Part shown: positions 23,363-38,300 of the stretch, one piece after another
Layout of the letters: every line of letters begins with the position of its first letter
Position numbering within the stretch: position 1 is the first letter of the stretch
NCBI GenBank assembly: GCA_947179485.1
Contig: OX359249.1
Span: 45,893,415-45,957,414 of the forward strand
From: Allacma fusca
Lineage: Eukaryota > Arthropoda > Collembola > Symphypleona > Sminthuridae
Direction: 5' to 3'
Length of the DNA stretch: 64,000 nt
Made by a program: the position numbers and the translations under genes
Notes under the pieces: model-generated
The model's input: the letters and a program-made list of their open reading frames with translations, nothing else
Databases searched by the model: none
What the model was told of the DNA's origin: nothing

Positions 23363-26300
23363 GTAGATAACAGTTTTTTGATTTATTATTCTCCAAGAGA
23401 TTTTCTGGCCTTAAGTGTCGGCTCTCCTTTTCCCCTGTCTCTCTCTCTCTCTCTTTCCCTCTTTACTTCGTATCGATTCCCTCCGTCCTGTGAGTTAACT
23501 CTGATACTATTATCTCCCAAATATGCACATGGAATTTTATTTTGGATGGAAACCTCGTGTAACTACACCAAAGATTTCCCACGCTAAACCATGTTAGGTT
23601 AGTCATGCATTCCAGACGCTTTGAAGTTTTTTTTTCCTTGAATTTTAAATCTATTTCTTAATATGTACATCCACGTTTTTCCCATTACAACTCAACTACA
23701 AAACTTTATCCCTCACACACTTGAGGAATTTCTCATGGAATTTTGCTCCCCAATTTTCAGCATAAGTTTTACTAAGAATTTACAAACCTGCTTCCTTGCT
23801 CGCATATTAGGATGATCACTACCACAGCATCGAGGGGTTGCAGAGGTGCATGGATCCGACATGAGGTTTCGAGATATAACCCAATAAAGGGAGATTAATA
23901 TGAAGAGAGGAATAAAGAAAAAGAAGGAGATAGAAGCTAGGAAATATGCTGTTGGCCAAAAATCCTGTGTTGCCGTCAAACAAACTGACTTCATTGTTTG
24001 ATCCTGATATAGCATTTGCTTATGCTCTGTGATGATTAGTACCGGGCTGAAATATAATCATAAAAAGGGAATGAATTAAAATTTATTTCTAAGAATATAC
24101 GCCTTAGGAATATAAATAATTACACGTGCCATAGCTACAGTGGACTCTCCATTTTGGAACACCTTTAAACGTTGCTACCTTGGGCTGTGATTATGAAATG
24201 TTCTGTTCTTCCGTTCGGGGAAAAATTCACATCGGGGTTAACGGGAATGTGCCAAATTGTTTTCGGTAAAAGGGATTTTGTATTCCGAGAGTACACTATA
24301 TTTCATGGGTGAAGAGGCAAAATCTCCTAGAGGTATTTTTAATTAAAAACAAATGGTCCCATGACCTTTAGCCTGAAGGCAAGATATCAGCGGCAAGTCT
24401 TCCAAAAATCAACCTGCACTTAAATTCACACATCTACACATTCACAAAAATCGGATGAATTCCATGCATATAGTAAAACATATTAAACAAGTCCTTTTTG
24501 TCTCTTCACCGAGAATTTCTTCGTACATACATATGTGCACATGTAATATGTAATAATTATATATAATACTTATTGCTACATATTTGAATTATGTGAACCA
24601 CCTGGTTGCAATGACGGCAATGATCCATATTGCAATACATATCCCCACCGCCCGTTGCTTGGTACAAGTGTAGTTAGCACGCAGTGGTCGGCAAATTGCA
24701 ATATAGCGTTCCAAACTGATGGCCAAGATTGTCAGAACGGATGCGTGGGCCACTGACAATTCCGCGAAAGGAACCAATTTGCCTGTGGACAAATAAAGCA
24801 TAGCAAACGTTCAAGCACCTTGTCAAACAATAACGTAGGATATATTGCAGCCATAGAAAAAGTCTGTGGCTTCTAAGTTTCTCCTATTTATTTTATTTTA
24901 CTGATCCTTATCCAGCTATTATTACCCATTAGCCTTCCCTCCTTATCAATTTGTAGAATACACATAGGCATGTGGGTACGAATGGAGCGGGGTGATTTCA
25001 AGACTCTAGTGAAGCAAATGGAGAATGTAAAACAGGTTCCATCCTATACTCCTGCTGGTAGCTGGTATATTTTTATTCCCCCAAAAATAGGAGCTTAGTA
25101 GCTACATACTGCATTTTTGCAATAAATCAAGGATAGTAGCATGCATCGTTAAGCCAAAGAAAAATTGGAGAAAAACTTGAAGAGTCTTCAACGTTGAATC
25201 TCCTCTTGAATTATTCCATTGAGCAATGTCCTCATGAACTATAAGCAAAATGTTTGTCTTTGTACCACACTCTGTAGGGATACATACTCATACAGAAATA
25301 CCTATTGGAGGATGATAACGCGTGCCAAATATTTGGAAGTTCGTAAAAGAATTGTGCAATGAGCTGAGCCCTTCAAGTGTTGTTGCTCACTCACCGTGTC
25401 AACGTAAATCAAATTACAAGGAATTTTCTTTCCAGTGAAGAAAAACATCAATAGCTGCGTACGACCCTTGTCATCAAGTTATTTTTACAGAGCTATACAT
25501 ATGTATGTACATGGACAAAAAAAGATAAAGCACGTCCGCACAAAAGCTGGAATACATAAAAATATTCGGATACTATAGATGAGTACCGCACATCACTAAA
25601 ATGCGATCTCCGCCTAACTGCATTAAACACAATTGGATTTCCATAGACATAATCACCTACCATGAATCCTGGATGTGAGAACTGTACTCAGACCTTTCCG
25701 AAGAATGTCATATCAAATGGAGATACAACCCTGGCTATGAGCACACACAAAGTGCATTGGCAGTGTGGTGGAAAGTTTAAAATATTTTACTTTTACCAGC
25801 CATGTGTCAGCCTGTCAGTTTTTGTCATGATCTAGGCAATCTCCATGAGCATCTTCGCAACTCCAAAATCTTCCGAAATGCCTACTACTCCTTATATCTA
25901 CAGTCTACCAGGACGAGGGACGGGTAGAAGCCTAACATTACTTTTCAGAGAATGTTAAGTACAACCTATCTTCTGGATCATTGCGTAAGTCACTACGTAT
26001 GGTTGCTCATCTCTCCAGCTTATCTTCCTACTCATTTCAAAATTCTAACCCCACTTGTTAGTAACTCTTTGGTTGCGGCCACTTACCTGGTTATTAAGTT
26101 CCCTCATCTGTACTGACATTAGTAATTACTCGTAAGCTGTAGAACATTTGCAAATTCAGGGAGACACAGAGCCCCTCAAGGAAATGGGTACTAAAAAAAT
26201 CAACAACTTCTATCTTAACCCACAAGCTCACAATCAGCGGAGTTTACTTGGCAATGCCCCTCTTGCTAATCCGAACTCATCCCTATTCCAAAGGTCTTCA

Positions 26301-29300
26301 TTGATTGGTAAGGAATCAAAAGCCGTCACTACCGACTAGGAGTTTAAATTACACAAAAACACATAAATGACTTGAGTCTCAAGTATAAGTTCCACAGCAT
26401 TAAATACGTAATTATGGCAATGCCCCAGAATTATGAATAACAAACTAAGACATTTTTAAGAGAATCGGAAATACGATATCGTTGAAAGGCTTGCACTAAG
26501 AATGGATGTCAGTTGTAAATGAAGATTTATGACTTGATACTGGGATGCTGACAATTATTGTAGGTATGATTATTGCAATGAATGCGTCTGCAAACAATGC
26601 CATTAGTTGAAGATTTTTTGGTTGCAGGAATGTGTAACCTGCCAAATGAAGGAGCATGAAGGGAGGAGAAAAATCTGGAATTATCTTTAATGCCCGACAG
26701 AAGATTTGACCCAAATCTAACTATGTGATTTCCTCGATTGTCAATGAGTCGTGGAGATAAAACGTCCTCAAGACACCCAGTTAATGGTTAAGATTCTCAT
26801 TGAGATGGTTCCTGCATCCACTTCAGACTGGCAGTACTAGAAATTTTCAAGTTAATGGAATGCCAAATTAGAAGGAGAGAATGCTAATCAAGGAAGCACT
26901 GGAGATTGTGGTCGTAAAGTAGTAGCAGAAGAATTTTAAATACTTTCTGTCATGTTTTCACCCATCATTTTACAGAGTTTACCATAGCCAGCCGAGACAG
27001 TCACATACATAGAATAGATACATACATACATAACACACCATACGTGCTAACTTCTTGCAGTGTATGGAGCCCACTCGGGAAACTTTTCCATGGCTTTACC
27101 AAGTGTGAATGCTAATTTTCTGTAAACACGATAGGAGTAAGCAGGAAAGGGAACCATGGTTGGAATCCTATCAAAATTTGGGTAGTTTCCGTTGCCACGA
27201 GGAAATATGCATGTACAAGTTACAGTTGTTCAGATAATCTTGAGTGGTAACCAGCAGCATTCCTTGTGGTGAAGATCTTTCTGATTCCTCATTGTTTACA
27301 AGCTATGTACATAAACTCGAGAGACTCACAAGAAAACCCACGGATGCTCAACTATTGCATGACACTGATTGTAAATGGCGTTTCCACAAGTTCCATCTCC
27401 TTCTGCAGGAAAAGCAAACATTGGAGCAGGGAGCAGACGGGTATTGTGAAGGATAGTGGATTTGCAGAAAGGATGATCAATCTCTAAAGTGGAAAATGAA
27501 GGTTATCAAATTTTAGAGGAAAAGTTCCCCACCCCAAACAAACCACCACTTGAGTTGTCGGCGGAAGCAACTAAAATGGTCATAGGTTTCCGTGCAACGA
27601 CTTGAACGGTGAAAGAGACACCGAGAGGGAATGAATACGTGACAAAAGACATAATCAATTGTACTTAAATCTTTTGAACCCGACCAACTTATACCTCCAA
27701 GTATCCCTCTTCAAATAAAAGCTTGTCAAAGACTATATACCTAAATAAAACAACTAAATGTAAACTTTCTTTGAACATGGTGTGTAAACAAACGGAAATA
27801 GATTTTTGCGGAGGAAGTAAAATGGTTTCGGATTCGTTTTTGATTCTCTCACTCACTCTCAAAAAAACCAACACTTTTAAGACATTTTTAGCTCCCGGAA
27901 AATATTCCCCCTTCAATCACAGGTCCACAAACAAAAATTCTCGTAAGAACTGTAAAAGTGCAAGTCATAAGCTATAACAGGTTTTAAATCCAGATGTTTT
28001 TCATTCTTGTCCCAACTCCATTGCATGAAATACGACGAGGATTCTAGTCTTCAAACTAGTACACTAGCATTTTCTGATACACCCACATAAATATCGACTA
28101 TATGACTGACACTAGCTCAGTTCTTTTTTGGAAAACTGGATTCGAGTACTTCTTCCATCACGAGATTTTTTGAGAAGCTACACTCAATTTTTTCGACACA
28201 CGTAGATACTCATATTTTGAAATCCCTACGTATGTCCCACTTTACTTTTGCAAAAGAAAATGAAAAGGAAACTTCTCTCCTGTCTTTCCTTCCAAAGATA
28301 GAGGGTGGAGAACCCAACAATAACTTAAAGGACTAAAAGCTTTTCAAACCATACGGTTTGTAGCAATCAAATGTGAGCATTGCCATTTCTTTGTCAAACA
28401 TTCACAAATTACTTTCCGTTGTTTTTGCATTGGACAGCTTGAGATCTTCCGCATTAACTGCATTATTTTAGCATCTCACCCATTAGCTCTTCAATTCCAT
28501 AACTACACATATTGCGGAAGCTTGTTTTTCCTTCCATCACGTAGCCCATCTCAAACGTGTCAAAATTATTGGAAAGTTGAAGTGGCCTGATTTGAGTAAA
28601 CTCAAAATCCTAGTACTGTAACTACTTGTGTTAATTACATTGATCCTTCGTGGGAGCGCTTTTACAACGGATGTAATGTAATAATGTAATGTAATATCTT
28701 TATTGTTAATCCTTATCAGTGGCAGGCACTGTTTTACATAGGACAACAAATGACAGATGACAATTGTTACATAACGTTGGGTACATATTCTGGAGCGTTC
28801 GAACAAGATTGGCAAGTGTAATAATAATTATTATTTTGAGAGCATTGTGTCGCTCTTATTGTTGGAAGGTTGTAACTTGCATAAGTTCCACCATAAGGTT
28901 TGTGAGTCTGAATGGACATAAAAACTAGAAGTAGATACATAAATACAAATATGCATTTCCTCATGACACGAATTTATCGAGTGAATTTCGGGTCCACGTC
29001 ATCAGATCACAGAGCTTAGAAGGCATTAAAGCACAACAGATAGGAAGAAGTGTAGGGGAGATGTATTCACATATAAAAAGTATCTAGTAGTTGGTGGAAT
29101 GGAGACAAATGTACCTAATGATGAATTCGTCAGCCGCTTTTGAGGACATGAACTCTATTGTGATGACAGTAATGATACAAACGTGGGCAAAGGGTAAATC
29201 CGAACGATACAGTTCGTTGAGGTTTATCTGTAGAATTAAAAGTCGAGTGTGCCTATTAGTACGTTTGGGTGATGGGGAAGGAAATAATCCGACATACAGG

Positions 29301-32300
29301 TTTTAAAATCTTTCCCATATATACTCTCTAGTAAAAACTAGTTTTACCTTTGGAAACATAAATCAGAAGCATTAAATTGACGCTAGGGCGACAGTAGAGG
29401 AACAACGGAATCGGCTTAATGATGAACATTTCCATTAGTAGCGACAGAAGATGGATGACAGATATAAGCTATTTATCAGTAGGCTGAACCAGCCCATATG
29501 CCTCTCTGTAGAGACCATATACAGCGGGAAATATACTACTGGATTCCATAGCACCGTAACATGAACTGCTTGAATGTGCTTTAGCATGCATCTCCGTACA
29601 GTGATCAGACCCTTATGTTAATTGTGAAGGAACATCAATGGTGATAAACATTTTTATATAAGTACAAATGTTTTTACATGGGCGTACACCGTCAGTTAAA
29701 TTTGAAGACAAAACCACCTTTTCATCTCTCCCTGCTCTTCAACCAAACTCACAAAAGCTAGTACACTTTGGGATCAATGGGGTATATATTGTTGGAATAC
29801 GGACTCATTAAGTGTAAAAATCAAGTCCAGGTCGTCTACCAATACATATTTTAATTCTTCCTACTCCAAGTGTAATATAATAATAGTATCTATCTACTTT
29901 TATATGTATTATATTATTATCGTCTTATATCTTCGCGAACAGCTAATTGGCAGTGACAACTTGAACTGGCTTTTTTTGAGGTTTAGTATAATATCATAAC
30001 TCTATTGGCTTGTCATCAGGCGAGAAAAAAGGAAAGGATAAATAAATCTTTACAAAACTTTTTTCCAATGAAATGTATCGCCAGGAATCGTTCACAGAAA
30101 ATGGTACAGTCCATAAGTAAGCTCCTGAAGAACATGAAATGTATGCCAGGGATTAGGAAGACACGTTTCTGGGAGTAAGTCAATAAAATGTCAAGTGACT
30201 TTGGAGGCAATCCACTTCCATGTGTAATCGGTAGTCCAAAGTCATTTGAAGGAAAAGAGGAGGAGTAGATATCAACCTCATCGACCCAAGGGGCAAAAGA
30301 GGGAAGAAAGGGACCCCAGAATTTTATTAATTGATTGCGTCATTCCCTTAATGAGAATCATTTGTCTTCCTTGGTTGCGTGAATCAAAGCTTTAACTCTC
30401 TCTCACAGGGCTGTGGTTCCATAAGGCACGAAAGTTAGTGTGCTGCTTTATTTCTTCGTATTTAGTGACTATGTACATGGATATATCCTGGAAACTCGTC
30501 TCAACTGGGAAGAAACATCGAGAATTTCCAAGTACTGCTCTGAAGATTGCACCCCGAACCTAATAGAAGGGAATAAGGACGGTATGTCTCAGACAAGAAA
30601 TAAGAAGGAATTTCAAGGTGTACAAGTACTCAGACTTAACTTTGATGGGTGACATGACAGCCCTGAAGCCGCTTTGCGCCTGACACTAACTCGCATTTAA
30701 TTTTCGAGTAACTCAAGTACGGCTTCAGAGTGAGATCATCTATGTATACTTCAAGAGGAAATGCTATTCCATGTCTTTAATTCACGTGTAATTTTACATG
30801 GGACGAAATCCGATTCGGTTTTCCCTCTTGTCCCTTCTCAAGTACCAGCGTGCCAGATTTGGCTTACTTCTTTTGAAATTAACTGTGTTATCACCCCCGC
30901 TTGGCTTGACATACGACCCTTCTTTCCCCATAGTGCATATAAACCTAGAATATGCTTAACCTCCATACAATCGTACACCCAGCTTATCTACATGAGGTAA
31001 CAAAAATCCAAATAGGATATTTTTTTGGATGAACCATCTCTCCTTGCACCTCCGAAGCTTGACGAGGGTAAGAAGAATATGCAAATGTCTTTGTAACTCT
31101 GAATCCCATGAAGCTAATTGACTACTTCCATATGAATCCCATGTACATAATTATGTTGTTCAAAAAGGTGTTCGGGCAGATGTAAAACATGGAGGAAGCT
31201 TTGAGCTTAATCTTCCAAGCATCTTCATAAGACTACAATGGAAATCCTGTGTAGCCAATCAGTAACCACTTTGCATGATTGTTTGATCACCATGCTAATG
31301 CTCATGTAATGAGGCACTTTAGTACCAGTTCATTAAAAAGGCCGGAGGATGAAGTCATCAAGTTGGAGGGAGCGTGTTGAAGAGGAGAATTCATAAATTA
31401 TAATAATACAAGTACCCTCATTGACAGTAATAAATGACATGATAGAGATACGACCACATGCATCGTCATTTTATTAAATGCTCTTTTTCATTTCCCAGCC
31501 GGAATCGATTGATCAAATCAAGACAATGTACGTGACAACAAGGAGCAGGGTAGAGATGTAATATTTTCTCCAAATGCTGTCAGGCTCACTGCCAAAAGAA
31601 ATTCCACAGAGGCAAGGGAGGGAGACGAAGCCTCTTGGAGCATTTACTTATGTACATACGTACACTTTTACTGCACTTATGTCTCGTCCATAAACTTGCT
31701 CCTGAGATCTTTATTCAACATGCTCATTCTGTCTCTTCCCTCCATGCGTTGTTCGAAAGCCTGATGGACTCACTTCAAGTCCAAGAGGAATAACTTTTAC
31801 CACAATTAGATTGTACTCATTTGACTGCTTGCATCTGAGAGATTTACAGCTTAGTCTTCCATTCCCTTATAAATCAATCACACTTCAATCCAAGTCCTAC
31901 TTCTTATAAGGAGTCCACCATCCTCGGTGAGAAATATTATTGAAGGAAGTAAAATTCTAAGAAAAAATACAGCTATTTAATTAAAAATAACTGTCAAAAC
32001 ATACATTCCCCAAAGGGATAAATAGAATCCTGTCACACACAGCATCTAGTGTTTCCCAGTATTTACTTTCTGTCTTTCTCTGTCTATCTCTATCTCTCAC
32101 TGTTACTCCTATTACATTCCATATGTATAGTTGAGATGAATATCCCTAAGTAGCCGGAAGGAACGACAGGACTGTTTTTGCCAGATCCGCTCTTACTTTC
32201 CTCCTTTTGAGTTTTTAATTCCTGTTCCTCCTGTACATGTACCGAGTGATACATGAGTTAGTAGACGACGGAACACCACCCTATAGTACCACAACAGAAA

Positions 32301-35300
32301 CTTGTTTCTTACAAACTGACAATCCCCAATTTTGACTTCCAATTTTCTTCCAGGAAAAAATAATTAACTAATCCACTTATGAAATCCATATATAAAGATT
32401 TTATCCACCGTGAAGCTTATTACATTTTACGTGGGAGTCCTCCCGGGGGTCAAAATTCGTATCTTGAAAATGGATCTGGAGTAGAATGTACATACATATG
32501 TGACGTATGGTACTTCTAGTTGAAAGTAAAGATAAGTAGTAGCATAAAAGTTAAGGCGCTCCTACTGGATTAGTTCACCTCCCTTTTTACCCACGGTTCT
32601 TGAAAACTTTCCCGTGCAATTTTTAAATGTCAACTTTAATCCTACGTAAGTATATATTCTTGATTTTTTCCAACGGTAATTCCTTCAACTTTCAATGTCC
32701 ACAGGGATCCGGGTAACGGCTCATAATACAAATTTTTATTTATTATCATGGCTTTAGAAGGATTAAATTCCCGGAAGGATTACTGTAAAAACCACAAGTT
32801 AAAAATCATGGAGTTGATGCTTTGATTCTTAAATCTGGGCTCCTCAAGCGATGGATGTATGAATATAATGTACGTAAATTTCATGTATGGAGAGTCATGT
32901 TACCCCATGGACCAACAGTAAAAACAATAAGTACACTGGAATGAAACGGATCACAACATGCCACTATCAGACTTGTTCATTTAATCGAATCTAATGATTC
33001 AGGATAATGTATTGTTATTTCCCAGGAGTTGAAGATATTCTGGAGGAAAAAATAACCTTTGTTCGTTGAGAGTTTGTCGATAGGCTGGAGAAATCAGAAA
33101 AGAAGTCCCAATTACTTCCACACAATAGAATCTACACTAAAATCCCTGACAATTGGATTACTAGGACCGTTGTATTATGTACTTATTGCTTTCAGATAAT
33201 GTGTAAGGGAGAGAGAGAGAGAGGGGATCTAAAAGGAGTGTATTTGTTTCTGTCGAGTTCCTCTTCTCGTCAGGCTTGGAATGTCAGCACGAAATAACAC
33301 TACGGATCTTTTCTCTTCTCATTCTCTTGTTGGGCGAGAAATGCTTCAAAAAAGGAAAAAAAGAAGAAAAGCTTCTTCTGCTGTGAACAATAACCCTTGC
33401 TGGGATTTTATGTACTTATTTTCTTGTAATGAATTTATCTTAATATTGTTATTGTATTTTATGTATCAATACAGTGCTCAGTGCTCAGGCATTTCCCGAA
33501 TGTTTTATTGTCCAAACCCTATGCCTAGGCATGGAGAGTTCATAGGCCTCGACTTGATGGGAACTGTCTCCTACATTTTGTAATCCGATTTTTTTTTGAA
33601 AATTGTATCTAGATACAGCAACGAAGAATTTTTAAAGTGCACAAAGTCAACCTGTACGGAGTTGATGAACTTGGTTGTCATTCAGTGCCGTTCCAGAATG
33701 CAACGGAAACTAATTTATTTCCTACTGCTAAGCATTCTAGTGATTTGGTACGGCTTAAATTCTCAGGCAGTGATAATAAAATATTTTTAAAGAAGTTCGT
33801 GCCGACGAAACTAACATTTTCCGGAAAGTGCCAAACATGGAATTTTATCCGGAAGAACAGTATCAGTAAATAAATGCAGTCGAGGAACGAAGCAGATCAG
33901 AGAGTACAGAAGTACAATTCAGATTCAAAGGGGGAAGTAAGTATTTGTACAGTCGTACAAAAGATGAATCAGGAAGAAAGGCATTTCGCCAAGAGCTCCT
34001 ATATACCACTTAAAATCTACGGGTTGCTCCTTTTTACACTTCTCATACTGTCAAAGGAACAAGCTCATACATATGTACGGCACAAGACTATCACGGGTTT
34101 TCATTAAAGAAGTTGAATTAAACTTGCTACATAAGAACGTTGACAGCAGACGCTTTTTATTAGGAGTGTCAAACGCACTTTTAAGTGAGAGGAGCAAAGG
34201 TAAATAAAAACTAGATCAACTGCACGCAAGTTTCCTGACATAGTTGCCACCGTTGATTGTTACCCGTGTATTTTCTGTCTTTGTCACCTACTTAAAATGT
34301 ACTTCTTGACGCCTTGCAGGCGTGAGTTAAGGTTTGATGCTCATACTCCCCTGAACAGAACAAGATTGCAATAAGTTATGAAGTCAGGACCTCGACAGAG
34401 TTCTCCGAAAACACAATAATAATCCTTGAGAGAGTTCCTAGTCTGCTCTCAAAAACATGCAAAAACAATGCCAACGCTTTTTTTTGTCACTGTAATTTAA
34501 TGTACGATGCATTTTGTGTTCTTCACATTTTTATTGAAATTTAAAGTGCATTTCACACATTAATATTGTATATCTACATGAGCCTACGGCACACATGTAC
34601 ACAAGTATGTATACATGCCTTTGTGGCTGCTCCCTACCACTTTTATCACCCTGCCTGTATTAGTCTGCTACAGTCTGTGCTAACATACAACTGTAAGCAT
34701 AGTAGTTGGTGTGTAAGTAAAATGCCCAAGGTACTGACTGTGAGCAGAGACAGAGGACAGAGCTCAGCAATGGCAATGTGTGTCAAAATGGTAAGTACGC
34801 AAATACAAAAGTTTTTTATACTTTTTTAATATAGTTGGCAAGTCAAACTAGTTTTTAGCGGTAAGCCACGCAGGGAAAAGTCTCAAGATATGCGTTGGGA
34901 GTACATCTCCATGTAATCTTCAGATTTGAGATGTCAGATGCCACACATTACTTCTTTTGATGTGATGCTGTAAGGGCATATAGGGATGGCAGGGAATACC
35001 TACAAAGAGACGCTCAAGAAATAGCAGTGTGCCTCGTGAGAATAGGCTGAGGAAACCTTAAGAAAAGAATGAAATAGAAGCCTTCATTGATCTTATAAAA
35101 GATTTTACATTGAAAATGATTTTCACTGTGAAATGGAAGACTGACAGGCGGACATGTCCTAAGATGGCCACCAGTAATGTTACTTCTACCTACAGCCACA
35201 GTCATTCAATTTAAAGTCTAAGATGTTCCATTCATCGTACAGTATGTCCGTAAAGGTTCATTACATGATCAGGCGTAGGTTGATCAAGAGAGCCTAAGAT

Positions 35301-38300
35301 AGACAAGTAATATTCGGGATCAGTTCTCTCACTTCTCACTTGTGAAAGGTGCATGACTTCTTTGAAACCTACCTTATCCTTGTGGAATGACATGCTTATT
35401 ACATGCATAGTATGTAGAGCATGCATGCAGACAATTTCATTTAAATGCTGCGTATGCACAAATAAATGCTTGAAATGATCAGTAATAATTAGTTACAAAT
35501 AGGGCAGGGGTTCATTATCAAGATTTGTTCCTGCCAGTACTCTCACTCTGATTCTCTCCTATGAACATAGTCAAGGGTGATCGTGACACCAAGGTATTGT
35601 CTACTGCTTCGTCTGCTCTGCTCCCACACACTCAATTTACATTTTTATATTCAATCATTCTTACATTAACTCCTCCTGTCCTGAGGCAACTTTGGGCTAA
35701 TCTTCTCGTTTCCTATGCTCCTTGTCAAATTATTCGAGTATCACATGGAAGTTTGACCCTGTAGGTTTTTTTTCGAATGCCCCGACAACCCCTTGTTTCC
35801 TCAGTTTTTTGTATTCTCCGTTTTGTAATGCTATTTGATATGGGAGCGTTATCAAGTATCTACCCTTTATAGGACCTAATGTTATGTGCATGTTAGATTT
35901 GAAAACTCCTTGTCGTCACATAAGAGTAATTATGTATTTGGAATCAAGTACTACTATATATGTGTGAAGTACAGGATTAAATACAGTACGACAAGCCCTG
36001 CTCTTGCTCTTGAGGTGTGTAACCTACCCACAGGCCCACACATGTAGATGTGTACATTAGCTCGTTAATTCTTACGCGTACTTCATGTTAATGCACTACC
36101 TTCGTACCACTTGTATAGTCCTGCGATGGGCTAGTATTGATACAAATGTATAAGATAGAAGTAACAGTTGCGAGGAAAGTTACTGTAACGATAAGCATAC
36201 GCATTTATGGTTACAAAGTATCTAACTATAAAAAAAACAACTGTATAGGAAAATATATATGAGCTAACTCCATGGACCCAGTGTGATTCAATGGACCAGG
36301 GTTACTTTTACAGATACGAGGTACAACTATCGCCAAAAGAAAACAAATGAGTTTATGCTAAAGCTATTGCCGTGCCTGAGCCTGCCAGAAGCAATGTCTG
36401 CAAACTTGATACTTTGAAATTCAAGCAACGCAGTGCCTCAGTGGGAAACGAATGTTGTCCCGACAGAAGTTTTACTAAATGGGAGAACGTGAAAGAAAAT
36501 TCTATCTGATCATTCATGGCGCTGGAGTTGATACTGCTATAAAAAACGTAACATTCTGCAATGTTTATACATTACCTCGTCCAGAATCATAGTTTTTACG
36601 CCTAGAAAGTTTGGGAAACCCAAGTAAATCAATTGAACTAATTCCCTGAACGTGTATAAAGTACAGTGTCAATGTAACCTTTGAAACTCATATTTACTAC
36701 ATTTTGTTGTTGAGAGAGGATTTAAATTTCTCCGCATCAAACTGAAGAGAAAAACAAGAGGTAACATCTAAAGTAACTATTTACCTGAGAGTTGATTGGT
36801 GGGGGAGCTTAATTGAAATTTTTAGAGACATAATCTATTGAGATTATAAGTACAAATGAAAATGCCTCTCACGAAGTTCAGTTTTTTTTTGGCTAAAGAA
36901 CAATCTCGGCAACAATGCAGCATGAGTGCGTAAAATATGAAGTCCTTCAAACAAGATTTTGTTTGCCTACGGTTTGCAGAAATTTCCTCGGTTCACCAGG
37001 AGAGGAGACAGAAGAGAGTGTGATATGGAGCATTTCCATGTAAATAACTTTTCTCATTTGTTCCTCTCAGAGAGGTATTGTCATTCAAGTTGAAATTTCA
37101 CCTCCGGTAATTCTCACCATGTGTTACCCTTACCACCATTTCCCTACCAAATCCCAAGTAACATCTGGAGTTACACTTGATTTTCTACCTTTTGAAAATT
37201 TGTTTTCAGCAGATGAATTACCATGGAAGCTACGTGAAGATCAAGTGATAACTATTAGACGCGATAAATTCTCCGCTCAAAATTTCATTATCATATTTAC
37301 TTTACCATATAGCGGGGAAAATTTCATTTAATAGAAATGTTGGGAAAAATCCAACCGGATTTCAAAGGGCATGATGCACCCGGCTGATAAGGATGTTTTT
37401 AGTATGCCACACAAACACTCTCTTTTCCCTTACTTCCCTCATTTTATTTCCCTTGTGTGGAGGTCAGGAAAGACTAATTTATTGCGGAGGCGGCTCTAAC
37501 AAATACCTCTATTTACTGCACCCAAGCTCAAGAAAGTTGTGCATTCAATTTCCCGAATGCAAATAAAATAAGGAACTATGATAATACTCTTCGATTTTCC
37601 TCACATTGCACTTATTTGAGTACCAAGGAGAAAAAGCAATTACGGCCCGGGGTGCAAACTTCCAGAGAGATTTAAAGGAGCAAATAACATACCACAGATT
37701 TATTTGAAAGGTCCGTCGTAAATTTGGGTAATGTGTTATTTTCCCTCCCTTGTACTAAGATTTCACTGCTGAAAAATTGGAATAGCTGGAGTTTTTACAC
37801 TCGTCTGGAGCACACGGGTAGTCGTGTTCATACAGCAGTGCATAGCTCCATGGATCTTGTTGTCTTTACACCCTGCCCTGCCTCACTGATTCCCAGCCCG
37901 GTGTTTTCACAAGTTGTTAGAACCAAGGACCAGAATTTACTACAAAATTCCATTTTCTCCAGTTTCTATGCAAATATTACATGTGGCAGTGGCCAAGTCC
38001 TCTGAAGCTACAGTTACTCACTTCATAAGGACTTGTATGTACGCTCTCATGTTTAAATGTATGCTGGTTTTGTATAACGTAAGGTTACATGGCATGTTAT
38101 GAATTCTCTGCTTTCATTTTCGCAATATGTAAATGCACACCTCATCTCTACTGTATTGCTTAAATGACAATGTAACGAGATAATTTGAAATTGCCCAGAG
38201 TACTGTTGTAGTTATGGTTATAGTAAACAACATCTTGTGGATTTATGAAAAGAGCAAATGCACGTGTATCTATCCTTTCCACTATAGCCTTCCACTATGA

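Noticed and set aside
26496..26714. 72-codon hydrophobic minus-strand frame, considered as a membrane-protein exon
   Set aside because: No ATG start, no recognisable family signature, and length within chance expectation.
29880..29935. AT-rich apparent inverted repeat (TAATATAATAATAG...TATTATATTATTATC)
   Set aside because: The arms are closer to a mirror than to a true complement and reflect AT-rich simple sequence.
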